DNA from: Pseudomonadota bacterium
Lineage (GTDB): Bacteria; Desulfobacterota; Desulfovibrionia; Desulfovibrionales; Desulfomicrobiaceae
Assembly: GCA_023393525.1 (NCBI GenBank)
Contig: JAEWKZ010000010.1
Coordinates: 1 to 60,146, forward strand
Reading direction: 5' to 3'
Length of the DNA: 60,146 nucleotides
In this document: positions 32,696 through 39,439 of the stretch, piece by piece
How positions within the stretch are numbered: the first letter of the stretch is position 1
Layout of the letters: each line of letters opens with the position of its first letter
Program-made: the position numbers and the translations under genes
The notes under the pieces: model-generated
Told to the model about the DNA's origin: nothing
Seen by the model: only the letters and a program-made list of their open reading frames with translations
Database searches by the model: none

Positions 32696-33904
32696 ATGCT
32701 TACCAATGCCCAAATCAAAAGTGCCCCTTCCCCTTTAGACGGCCGCAAGAGCTATAAGCTTTACGATGGAAACGGGCTTTATCTGGAGGTCACTGCCACG
32801 TCTAAGCGGTGGCGATTCAAGTACACCATCCGCTACAAAGAGAATCGCCTTTCTCTCGGGCTTTATCCGGATGTCAGCCTTAAGGATGCCAGGGACAAGG
32901 CGCGTGAATTCAGACTTCTACTCCTGGAAGGCATCGATCCATCCCAGGAGCGTAAGGCACGAAAAGCTGAGGACAGGGCTCAAACCAAAGAAACGGTGGA
33001 GATCATCGGCCGTGAGTGGTTTGAGAAGTTCAAGAGCCAATGGACACCCGAGCACGCCGTCACTGTCATATATCGAATGGAGACGAATATCTTTTCCAAG
33101 ATTGGGCCGCGTGCCATTAAGGACGTTGAGCCCCAGGAGCTGCTTGCTTGCCTGCGGCGAATCGAGGCACGGGGACACCTGGAGCTTGCCCGGCGGACAA
33201 AGCAAATCTGTGGTCAGGTTTGGCGTTACGCCGTGGCCACAGGGCGGGCGCAAAGGGATATTACAGCCGACCTTCGGGGAGCCATCGCTCCGCCGATCCC
33301 GCGAAATTTTCCCACGATCGTGGATCCGGCCAAGATAGGCAAACTCCTGCGGGACATGGACAATTACCCCGGCTTTTTCATCACCAGGCAGGCCTTGCGC
33401 CTTTCACCCATAGTGTTTCTGAGGCCGGGCAATTTGCGGCAAGCCGAATGGGCGGACATTGACCTTGAGGGCGCTTCGTGGCGGATCAACGGTGAAAAAA
33501 TGAAGGGTCAGAAGGCGCGGAAGCGGCCTGACCACATCACGCCGCTTCCGCGTCAGGCCGTCGAGATCCTGAAGGAAACACAGGCCCTTTCCGGCCGGGG
33601 CCGTTACGTCTTCCCCGCAAGGGGAAACTCGGGTGGACCCATGAGCGAAAACACGGTGCGTAGCGCTTTGCGACGGCTTGGCTATTCCAACGAGGACATT
33701 GTGCCCCATGGCTTCCGGCACATGGCCAGCACGATCCTGAACGAACAAGGGTGGTCGTCAGACGCCATCGAACGACAGCTTGCCCATGTGGAGCAAAACA
33801 AGGTACGCGCGGTCTATAACAAGGCAGAGTTCATGGAAGAGCGTCGGCGGATGATGCAGGCTTGGGCTGATTACCTGGATGAGTTGCGCAGGGAGGAAAC
33901 ATAA
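32696..33904 (+). CDS. int: Tyrosine-type integrase (DUF4102 arm-binding family)
   Basis: This 402-residue integrase has an N-terminal DUF4102-like arm-binding domain (YKLYDGNGLYLEV, then RLSLGLYPDVSLKDAR), a central SAM-like core-binding domain, and a catalytic domain with Arg243 (FLRPGNLR), His338-x-x-Arg341 (HGFRH), His364 (LAHVE) and nucleophile Tyr374 (RAVYNKAEF). All key residues are present, so it should be active. P4-type integrases like this insert elements into tRNA 3' ends, which matches the attL next door. The next gene starts directly at its stop codon. Confidence 0.95.
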   Translation: MLTNAQIKSAPSPLDGRKSYKLYDGNGLYLEVTATSKRWRFKYTIRYKENRLSLGLYPDVSLKDARDKAREFRLLLLEGIDPSQERKARKAEDRAQTKETVEIIGREWFEKFKSQWTPEHAVTVIYRMETNIFSKIGPRAIKDVEPQELLACLRRIEARGHLELARRTKQICGQVWRYAVATGRAQRDITADLRGAIAPPIPRNFPTIVDPAKIGKLLRDMDNYPGFFITRQALRLSPIVFLRPGNLRQAEWADIDLEGASWRINGEKMKGQKARKRPDHITPLPRQAVEILKETQALSGRGRYVFPARGNSGGPMSENTVRSALRRLGYSNEDIVPHGFRHMASTILNEQGWSSDAIERQLAHVEQNKVRAVYNKAEFMEERRRMMQAWADYLDELRREET

Positions 33905-34630
33905 ATGCTATACTGGGTAGATGTTAAGATTTCATTCCCGCAAATAGATGAAATTTTTTTCACCTATCCTGAGCATGCTGCGTTTCTCTGTGCCCCTGAT
34001 TTGATTTCAAAAATGCTTGCTCCGGGCAAATCTAAAGATTCAGCAGAGTTTACAAAACGCTTAAATTTGTTATTTCAGACTGTAAACACAGAGAAATTGC
34101 TTAGTTATTGGTGGTGGAATGATTTTACAAATAGCTGCAGTAAAAGAACAAGAGAGGCTCTTTCTGCAGGGGCTATACTCTATCTTCAGTCACACTCTGT
34201 AATGTGCAACATAGACGATTCTTTGGTAAATTCAGTCAGATTTATGGAGCGAGCTTATAATCTTAATGTCTTGGATAATCTTGAACAAGTTCGTGGTATC
34301 GCACCAATTTCAAAAGGTCGAAAGAACTACAATAAATATAGAGATGTGCTACACTTATGGGCTGCTTTTATGAGAATTTGTAATAGTGAAGCGCCGTATA
34401 ATTTCAAAGACTATTTGCGATGGGCTAATTTTTTCGGTCAAATTTCATTCAAATTGGGTAATAATCCATGGCTTCCATGCCCGTATGATGGGTTTATATG
34501 GACAAATGTGGAGCATCCAAAAAAGAAAGATGAGTTTGTCAAACGAATTGCCGATGTAAAAGAGAAATACATTAATGAGAAACTTTACGCTGAAAGAGCG
34601 TGTAATTTTTCAACAAAGAAAAGCAGATAA
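33905..34630 (+). CDS. AT-rich cargo gene of unknown function
   Basis: An ATG immediately follows the integrase stop and opens a 241-residue frame whose base composition is far more AT-rich than the integrase or the head genes. The protein is rich in aromatic residues (LLSYWWWNDFTNS, DGFIWTNVEH) and mostly helical by eye, with no signal peptide, nuclease motif or HTH that I recognise. Its position beside the integrase at the element edge and its foreign composition are typical of satellite or prophage cargo such as defence or exclusion genes. That role is a guess. A terminator hairpin follows. Confidence 0.7.
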   Translation: MLYWVDVKISFPQIDEIFFTYPEHAAFLCAPDLISKMLAPGKSKDSAEFTKRLNLLFQTVNTEKLLSYWWWNDFTNSCSKRTREALSAGAILYLQSHSVMCNIDDSLVNSVRFMERAYNLNVLDNLEQVRGIAPISKGRKNYNKYRDVLHLWAAFMRICNSEAPYNFKDYLRWANFFGQISFKLGNNPWLPCPYDGFIWTNVEHPKKKDEFVKRIADVKEKYINEKLYAERACNFSTKKSR

Positions 34631-34703
34631 CCCCGCTTAGACCCTTTGGACCTTCTTGGTCCCCACACGTTTTCCTTGCCCAAATCGCCCTGAATAAGGT
34701 TCA

Positions 34704-34747
34704 AAATACTCGTCTGTTCCATTTTTTGGCAGACGGGTATTTTTTTA
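34704..34747. terminator. Bidirectional terminator between cargo gene and repressor
   Basis: ATACTCGTCTG and CAGACGGGTAT (one G-T wobble) form an 11-bp stem around a short T-rich loop. A-rich sequence lies on the left and seven T on the right. It separates the converging cargo gene and repressor gene and can serve both. Confidence 0.8.
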
Positions 34748-34966
34748 CTTTTGCGAATGGTGGTCTGGTTCATCTTCAAAGAGGTCGTGAACCCTGACGT
34801 CAAGAGCGCGAGCGATGATAACCAGTGTCTTCAAATTACAAAGCCCTATCTTTTCGTGCGTTCTTGCGCGGAGAATGGTCACTTGGGCGAGTTTGGTTTT
34901 TTCTTCCAACGCCCTGATAGTGAAGCCTTTTTCCTCCATGATCTGGCGAACATTGCTCGTCAACAT
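34745..34966 (-). CDS. XRE-family repressor (cI/Stl-like)
   Basis: This 73-residue protein is a single HTH_XRE domain: NVRQIMEEKGFTIRALEEKT with the recognition helix in AQVTILRARTHE, then LKTLVIIARALDVRVHDLFE. It is the only gene of the element's control region on the minus strand and diverges from AlpA, the arrangement of a lysogeny repressor. It has no protease or dimerisation domain, so induction would need another signal, such as a helper-phage protein as in PICI Stl systems. That induction idea is inferred. Confidence 0.85.
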   Translation of the reverse strand: MLTSNVRQIMEEKGFTIRALEEKTKLAQVTILRARTHEKIGLCNLKTLVIIARALDVRVHDLFEDEPDHHSQK

Positions 34967-34984
34967 TTTTCCCCCCGGAGTGTT

Positions 34985-35070
34985 TGCTTTAATCTGTTAG
35001 TGAAATTTGTTGACAAGGGAAATGCTAACCAATTAAAGCATAATCAATTAGCGCATTACATATTAAAGCA
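34985..35070. promoter_or_regulatory. Repeated operator-like nonamers in the divergent control region
   Basis: ATTAAAGCA occurs at 35032-35040 and 35062-35070, and inverted (TGCTTTAAT) at 34985-34993. They lie between the divergent XRE and AlpA genes, with a TTGACA -35-like hexamer at 35010-35015. This is the expected place for repressor operators overlapping the early promoters. An exact -10 is not obvious. Confidence 0.65.
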
Positions 35071-35091
35071 AGGTTAGGCAGGAGGTCCGCA

Positions 35092-35334
35092 ATGAACGAA
35101 GTCAGGGGAGTGAGTTTTTCAGAATTGCCAGATGAGGCGCTGCTTCGGTTTTCCGAGTTCGAAAGCCTCATCCCGCTGGGCAAGTCGGCGTGGTGGTCAG
35201 GTGTGGCGGAAGGGACTTTCCCGGCACCCGTCAAGCTGGGGCGGACAAGCGCTTGGAGGGTACGGGATATCCGGCGTTTACTGAATGAAGGGACGCCTCA
35301 GAAGGTGGCCGATAAAAGGAGGCGCGCATCATGA
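35092..35334 (+). CDS. alpA: AlpA-family regulator
   Basis: This 80-residue protein matches the AlpA/excisionase-like MerR HTH pattern: LIPLGKSAWWSGVAEGTFPAPVKLGRTSAWRV read in segments, then DIRRLL. AlpA proteins activate integrase or excision genes in P4-like elements. It is the first gene right of the control region, with GGAGG nine bases upstream, so it is probably an early gene repressed by the XRE protein. Its stop overlaps the next gene (ATGA). Confidence 0.88.
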   Translation: MNEVRGVSFSELPDEALLRFSEFESLIPLGKSAWWSGVAEGTFPAPVKLGRTSAWRVRDIRRLLNEGTPQKVADKRRRAS

Positions 35335-35528
35335 CAGACAACACGACCCAGGCCCGCCGAGCACGGCCAGTGGCTATCGCGCTGATCGAAGCTTTCGATC
35401 GGTCCATGACCAGGGACGATCTGCACGACCTGGAGAACGACGACTTAGCCAGGTTCGCCGGGATTGCGCTCCACTGGGAACAGTTGGCCGCCAAGGAAAA
35501 GGATCGGCGGCGGGCGGGGCGGTCATGA
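35331..35528 (+). CDS. Small protein of unknown function
   Basis: 65 aa. Its ATG overlaps the AlpA stop and its own stop overlaps the next gene, so it is part of a tightly coupled early operon. The sequence is charged and helical (DDLHDLENDDLARFAG), ending in a basic tail (KDRRRAGRS). No family recognised. Confidence 0.6.
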   Translation: MTDNTTQARRARPVAIALIEAFDRSMTRDDLHDLENDDLARFAGIALHWEQLAAKEKDRRRAGRS

Positions 35529-35671
35529 AGCCGCGAAAACCCACACCGCTGCCCCTGACTGCTGGCGTCTGGCGTGAGCTGTTGAGGCAACACGCGCCGC
35601 GAGTCCGAGGAGTCATTTTGAATGGTCGACCACACATCATTTTAACCGAAGCACCCAGGAGGGAGGCATGA
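35525..35671 (+). CDS. Very small protein of unknown function
   Basis: A 48-residue frame from ATG 35525, overlapping the previous stop (ATGA). It begins MKPRKPTPLPLTAGVW and contains RVRGVILNGRPHIILTE. It is basic and Pro-rich, and its stop overlaps the next start. Coupling on both sides supports expression. Function unknown. Confidence 0.5.
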   Translation: MKPRKPTPLPLTAGVWRELLRQHAPRVRGVILNGRPHIILTEAPRREA

Positions 35672-35865
35672 ACAGAGCTGAAGAGGCCTTGGACGCAATT
35701 GACACCGCTATTGAGGCTTTGGAGTTGCTAACGAAACAAGAGACAGTCGACTTCGTGAGCTATGAGTGCATTTCAATGCTGACAGGGCTGGTGAGCCAAA
35801 AAATGGCTTCACAATCAGGAATAATCAGGGATGAACTTCAACGCCCGAAGAGGAATGCAGCATGA
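35668..35865 (+). CDS. Small helical protein of unknown function
   Basis: 65 aa, starting from ATG 35668 that overlaps the previous stop, with GGAGG about ten bases upstream. The sequence (EEALDAIDTAIEALELLTKQ) is acidic and helical. It is coupled to the next gene by ATGA. No family recognised. Confidence 0.55.
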   Translation: MNRAEEALDAIDTAIEALELLTKQETVDFVSYECISMLTGLVSQKMASQSGIIRDELQRPKRNAA

Positions 35866-36095
35866 GCACCAAGAAGATAACAACTGCTGAGGAACTTAGA
35901 ATTGCCATACTTGAGTCTAGATTGGAGATGGCAGCAAGAAAAATAATGCAGTGCGCGGATACAATTGGCCTTTTAAATTCATACGGAAAAGAACACATGC
36001 GCTCAACGTCGCACTTTGGAGCTATTCAAGATCAAGTCGATGATCTTGCCCGTGAGGTTTATTCGATAGAAGAGTTTTTGGGGGTAGAGGTATGA
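35862..36095 (+). CDS. Small helical protein of unknown function
   Basis: 77 aa, coupled by ATGA to both neighbours. It appears largely coiled or helical (AEELRIAILESRLEMAARK, then QVDDLAREVYSIEEF). It is somewhat more AT-rich than the flanking genes. No family recognised. Confidence 0.55.
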   Translation: MSTKKITTAEELRIAILESRLEMAARKIMQCADTIGLLNSYGKEHMRSTSHFGAIQDQVDDLAREVYSIEEFLGVEV

Positions 36096-36331
36096 ACAAA
36101 AACCTTGGACCAGTTGGGCAAGCGATACTTGACGCTCACACTCAGCGATATCCTGACGGACTCGTGACCACCAAAGAAGCAGCCGGGATCCTGCGACTAC
36201 GTCCTTCCTATCTGGAGACTCTTCGATGCAAGGGCGGCGGCCCTGAATATGTTCGCCATGCGCGAAGGGTTTTTTATCAACTGCACACGCTGGTTGAATG
36301 GGCGGAAAGCAGAATGGAGATTCGACAGTGA
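36092..36331 (+). CDS. HTH DNA-binding protein, excisionase/MerR-like
   Basis: This 79-residue protein is a single MerR-type winged HTH of the helix_turn_helix_17 kind: LVTTKEAAGILRLRPSYLET with LRCKGGGPEYVRHARRVFY as the wing, then LVEWAESR. Such proteins serve as excisionases or small regulators. It is the last gene of the ATGA-coupled early operon begun by AlpA. Exact role unknown. Confidence 0.75.
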   Translation: MNKNLGPVGQAILDAHTQRYPDGLVTTKEAAGILRLRPSYLETLRCKGGGPEYVRHARRVFYQLHTLVEWAESRMEIRQ

Positions 36332-36347
36332 TGGCACCGGAAAAGGA

Positions 36348-36388
36348 AGCGCCCCTTCAAGAGGGAGAAGTTCTCCTGAAGGGGCGCT
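36348..36388. other. Strong perfect hairpin upstream of the replication genes
   Basis: AGCGCCCCTTCA pairs perfectly with TGAAGGGGCGCT, with GGAGAA/TTCTCC continuing the symmetry inside. There is no following T run, so it is not a classical terminator. It could be an mRNA structure, an attenuator, or a protein or replication site. Confidence 0.6.
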
Positions 36389-36462
36389 CACAACGAAGGT
36401 AATCAACCGATCCGCCAAGCTGTCCAGACCCAACGAACCTTCAACCCAGAGGTGACCCTGAT

Positions 36463-36555
36463 ATGCCATTCTCAGCCCTTACCAACAAGCGAAAGAACGC
36501 ACTGTTTATCGGAAACCACGGCATCTTCACGCTAAACCAAGATAATCGCAGCTGA
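36463..36555 (+). CDS. Candidate 30-residue ORF
   Basis: ATG 36463 follows AGAGGTG at good spacing and opens a 30-codon frame (MPFSALTNKRKNALFIGNHG) that ends 11 bp before the replication gene. It is basic, with no recognisable domain. The RBS is its main support. Confidence 0.35.
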   Translation: MPFSALTNKRKNALFIGNHGIFTLNQDNRS

Positions 36556-36565
36556 GGCTCTTCTT

Positions 36566-37453
36566 ATGGCCGACTTTCGCGTGAATTGTGGCTTCTTCCA
36601 CCACACAAAAACAAAGAAGCTGAAGAGGACTCTCGGAGCGGAAGGCGTCATCTCCTTTCTGCGTCTTTGGGCCTATGCCGCGCAAAATCGTCACGGCATC
36701 GATAAGATTTACTCTGCCGAAGACATTGAGCTGGCTGTTGACTGGGAAGGAGAGGCCGGAAAATTCGCGGAAACAGTGGCCGCATGCGGCTTTCTTGATG
36801 AGATCGAAGACGGCTATGTGCTCCACGAATGGGGAGAGCACAACAACTTTGCCGCCACAGCTCAGGAGCGATCAGAGGCCGGCCGCAAGGCGGCGGCCGC
36901 AAGGTGGGGTAGGCGTCATGGATCTGAGCCTGAAGCGCCTGCAAATGCGACCGAATGCGAACGCATATGCGAACCGCATAAATCCGCATTGCCGCTGCAT
37001 GCGAACGGCAATGCCCCTCTTCCTCTTCCTTCTCCTATTCCATCTCCATCTCCTAAAGAAGAAGAAAATATTCTGCACGTGAAGCAGCAGAAAGGCCGCA
37101 ATGCAGCCAGCGAAGACTCCTACAAAACGAAAAAGGGCCGATGGCTGACCGGGAAACGACTGCAGCAGTTCAACCGCTTTTGGACCGCCTTTGGCTACCA
37201 GAAGGGAAAAGCCGAAGCCGCAGACGCCTTCCTGGACGTCCACGGCTTCAACGACGAACTGCTGGAAATAATCGTCACAGCAGCGACAGCAGAGGCCGCC
37301 TCAAGGACAGCGGCACTGGCTCAGGGAAAGACGCCCAAGATGGCACAGGGCTGGTTGAATGGCAAACGGTGGGAAGACGAGGCCATAGACTCTACCCCCA
37401 CAGTGGCAAGCCAGGTGGCGGCAATGCGTGCCGCCAAGGGAGGGCTCCAATGA
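36566..37453 (+). CDS. Replication initiation protein, lambda O/Lin1244-like
   Basis: The 295-residue protein has an N-terminal winged-helix domain (ADFRVNCGFFHHTKTKKL, LRLWAYAAQNR, GYVLHEWGEHN) of the phage replisome-organiser type and a basic patch (SEAGRKAAAARWG). A Pro/Ser-rich linker follows near residues 135-175, then a C-terminal domain (RLQQFNRFWTAFGYQKGKAEA) of the kind that recruits partners. The linker-coding DNA contains repeated ATGCGAAC motifs. The arrangement resembles lambda O, whose origin lies inside the gene. The next gene overlaps by ATGA. Confidence 0.7.
   Translation: MADFRVNCGFFHHTKTKKLKRTLGAEGVISFLRLWAYAAQNRHGIDKIYSAEDIELAVDWEGEAGKFAETVAACGFLDEIEDGYVLHEWGEHNNFAATAQERSEAGRKAAAARWGRRHGSEPEAPANATECERICEPHKSALPLHANGNAPLPLPSPIPSPSPKEEENILHVKQQKGRNAASEDSYKTKKGRWLTGKRLQQFNRFWTAFGYQKGKAEAADAFLDVHGFNDELLEIIVTAATAEAASRTAALAQGKTPKMAQGWLNGKRWEDEAIDSTPTVASQVAAMRAAKGGLQ
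36944..37005 (+). repeat. Iteron-like repeats, candidate replication origin
   Basis: ATGCGAAC occurs at 36954-36961, 36966-36973 and 36998-37005, with ATGCGAC at 36944-36950. A palindromic GCATATGC lies in the cluster, and an A-rich tract follows at about 37057-37080. The repeats lie in the part of the replication gene coding for a flexible linker, as in lambda ori. Confidence 0.55.
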
Positions 37454-37980
37454 CAGACGTTGAGTTTGTAGAGGCCGTGAACATGATCAGAGGCTTTCTT
37501 GGCTACCAAGGGACCGTGCAGCCTCACGCGCTGGCAGTGATGCACAGCAAAGTCAAAGGCATCCCGAGTGAGGCCGTTCCGTACATCGTCCGACGGATCA
37601 CCGACGAAGCCGATAACCTTCCCCGCAACCTGCCAAAGCTCTTTCACGAAATGCACTGCCAGTGGCGGACAGAGAGACAGCAAAGGACCGCCACAGCCCA
37701 GGAGCACTTCTGCGGACAGTGTTACGATGGGATCTTGTGGCTTCGACGTGGAGACGTCACCGCCGCCATCTTCTGTGCCTGCTATCGAGGCAACCCCGGC
37801 CAAGTAGGGAGGTCAACCTTGTCGAATATGCGTGATCAGGGATGGTCCCTGATAGACCTCACGGGACAAGGAACCCCGGCAATGCGTGAGGCTTTGGCGG
37901 GGCAGATTCAGAACGCAAGGATGCACTACGATGACCCCAACCCCCTGCGAGTCGATGACTACGAAGACCAGCCATGGTGA
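37450..37980 (+). CDS. Probable replication partner with Cys-rich motif
   Basis: ATG 37450 overlaps the replication-protein stop, giving 176 aa. The N-terminal part (DVEFVEAVNMIRGFLGYQG) is helical. The middle has a C-x2-C ... C-x-C cluster (CGQCYDGILWLRR, then FCACYRG) that could bind zinc. The coupled position behind an O-like initiator suggests a P-like helicase loader or accessory factor, but I see no Walker motif. Function is inferred from context only. Confidence 0.55.
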   Translation: MTDVEFVEAVNMIRGFLGYQGTVQPHALAVMHSKVKGIPSEAVPYIVRRITDEADNLPRNLPKLFHEMHCQWRTERQQRTATAQEHFCGQCYDGILWLRRGDVTAAIFCACYRGNPGQVGRSTLSNMRDQGWSLIDLTGQGTPAMREALAGQIQNARMHYDDPNPLRVDDYEDQPW

Positions 37981-38068
37981 CCGGTCAGGGTCTAATTTCC
38001 GGGGCCTAGAGTTGTCAGTTTTTGCAGAACACCCCCGAGGCAGAGGGGACAACCAGCAAGAGGACGTC

Positions 38069-38290
38069 ATGAACGTAACGACCACACAGCCCTTCATCGA
38101 GTTCCAGACAGGGATCAACGAGGCCACGGCCGAACTGGACAGGCTGGTGCAGTATTGCCGGGATACTCTGGCCACCGACCCGAGCGCAGCTCGCGGCACA
38201 GTCCAGGATCTGGAAGGCCAGATCCAAGAAGCTGCCGACCTGATCCGTGGCCGGGTCGTAATCTTCAAACGTGCAGCTCGCAGGCTGTAG
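38069..38290 (+). CDS. Small helical protein of unknown function
   Basis: 73 aa from ATG 38069, with AGAGGACG just before it. The sequence (ATAELDRLVQYCRDTLATD, then QDLEGQIQEAADLIRGR) is helical and may form a coiled coil. It ends with a basic tail, nine bases before the tandem-repeat protein gene. No family recognised. Confidence 0.5.
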   Translation: MNVTTTQPFIEFQTGINEATAELDRLVQYCRDTLATDPSAARGTVQDLEGQIQEAADLIRGRVVIFKRAARRL

Positions 38291-38299
38291 GAGGCGACC

Positions 38300-38584
38300 A
38301 TGAAGAACATAAAAGCAAATCCTTACCTCGGAAGAGACCGTGCTCCTTTCCCCGTTGCCCGTGTCGGCTCTATCAATCCTTACCTCGGAAGAGATCCAAA
38401 TCCTTTCCCCATCAACCGCATTGGCTCTATCAATCCGAATCACCAGCCAATCATGACGCAAGGGGAGTCGACAGGACAGAGCACCAAGGCCGAAGCCACC
38501 ATTGTCATGGCGGCCAGGGCCAGACGCAGGCGGCGACAGAATCAGCGACTGCAAGCGAATGGCAAGCAGATGGCTAATACGTGA
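38300..38584 (+). CDS. Protein with a duplicated 19-residue motif and Arg-rich tail
   Basis: This 94-residue frame follows AGGAGGCGACC. Residues 7-25 and 26-44 are two copies of NPYLGRD-x2-PFP-x2-R-x-GSI, and a third copy starts (NPN). The C terminus has five consecutive Arg residues. The repeat is rich in Asn, Pro, Gly and aromatic residues, so it is likely exposed and perhaps binds protein or nucleic acid. It sits just before the small terminase gene. I know no matching family. Confidence 0.6.
   Translation: MKNIKANPYLGRDRAPFPVARVGSINPYLGRDPNPFPINRIGSINPNHQPIMTQGESTGQSTKAEATIVMAARARRRRRQNQRLQANGKQMANT
38318..38431 (+). repeat. 57-bp tandem duplication inside a coding region
   Basis: Two in-frame 57-bp units (38318-38374 and 38375-38431) begin AATCCTTACCTCGGAAGAGA and end GGCTCTATC. 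The first 20 bases are identical and the middle has diverged while keeping the protein motif. A third unit begins (AATCC) and stops. Confidence 0.8.
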
Positions 38585-38659
38585 TCAGCACGGTGAGGCA
38601 TCGCGGGTCCTTTCCCGGACTCAATCTGACAGGGGTCGCAGTGGGCGCGATGTCTCGCC

Positions 38660-39439
38660 ATGCAACACGTTGAAACAAAATTGAGACAAGAAATGATGCA
38701 AATGCAGCAGCTTATGATCCAAGTTCCAGACAATGTGGCGTCTGGTGCTGCGTTGCCCAATTACAACCGGCTTTATCAGTTCCTGCTCTCCAAAGGCTGG
38801 AACTGCACGAGGGCTACGGTGTACCGGCACGCCAAAGCCGGGAGGATCCGGACGAACGACGCCGGGGAATTCCCCATGGATGCCGCCTTGGAATATGCCC
38901 GCGATCACTGGCAGCTGGTGAATCCTGCCCTTTCAGTTCCCGAGGCGAAGCCCGGGCCCGGATCCGTGTCTGAGAGCATGAGCGACCTCTCCCGAGCCTT
39001 CGATGCCTGCGGAGACGTAGGCCTCGACGCGGCCCTTGTCCGCCTTCGTCAATCAGAGGTCCTTGGCTATCAAAAATGGATGGATGACCCATCTCCACAG
39101 ACCTTCAAAAGCTACAGCCAGTCAGTTGAACTACTCCGAAAGGCAGAAAAGAACCTGCTGGATCTTCAGAGAGAGCGCCGGGAGCTCCTGGCTAAAGACG
39201 AAGTGAAGACCTGGCTGTTTCGACAGATCATCAGCGCCAAGGCCACGTTGACCAATCTTCCCGGCAAACTGGCCCCTCAGCTGGAAGGTATGCCATGGCC
39301 CCAGATACAGAGGAAGCTGGAAGAGGAAATCCAAAATGCTCTCACAAAACTTTCATCCGACATTGACGCCCCTGTGGAAGGAGGCCTGGAAGCCTCCAGC
39401 GAACCTGAACCCGTGGCAATGGGCGGAGGCCAACCTTGA
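38660..39439 (+). CDS. Probable terminase small subunit (Nu1-like winged HTH)
   Basis: This 259-residue protein lies directly before the large terminase, overlapping it by 104 nt. An N-terminal winged-HTH (YNRLYQFLLSKGWNCTRATV, then YRHAKAGRIRTND) is followed by a long helical, coiled-coil-rich region (QSVELLRKAEKNLLDLQRER) and an acidic tail. This fits a small terminase that binds the packaging site and the large subunit. The start at 38660 lacks a strong RBS. Confidence 0.7.
   Translation: MQHVETKLRQEMMQMQQLMIQVPDNVASGAALPNYNRLYQFLLSKGWNCTRATVYRHAKAGRIRTNDAGEFPMDAALEYARDHWQLVNPALSVPEAKPGPGSVSESMSDLSRAFDACGDVGLDAALVRLRQSEVLGYQKWMDDPSPQTFKSYSQSVELLRKAEKNLLDLQRERRELLAKDEVKTWLFRQIISAKATLTNLPGKLAPQLEGMPWPQIQRKLEEEIQNALTKLSSDIDAPVEGGLEASSEPEPVAMGGGQP

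Noticed and set aside
34751..35077. 108-residue plus-strand frame across the repressor
   Set aside because: It is antisense to a clear XRE repressor and runs through the operator region.
36331..36402. 23-codon frame overlapping the HTH gene stop
   Set aside because: It is almost entirely the perfect hairpin. A structured nucleic acid signal explains the sequence better than a peptide.
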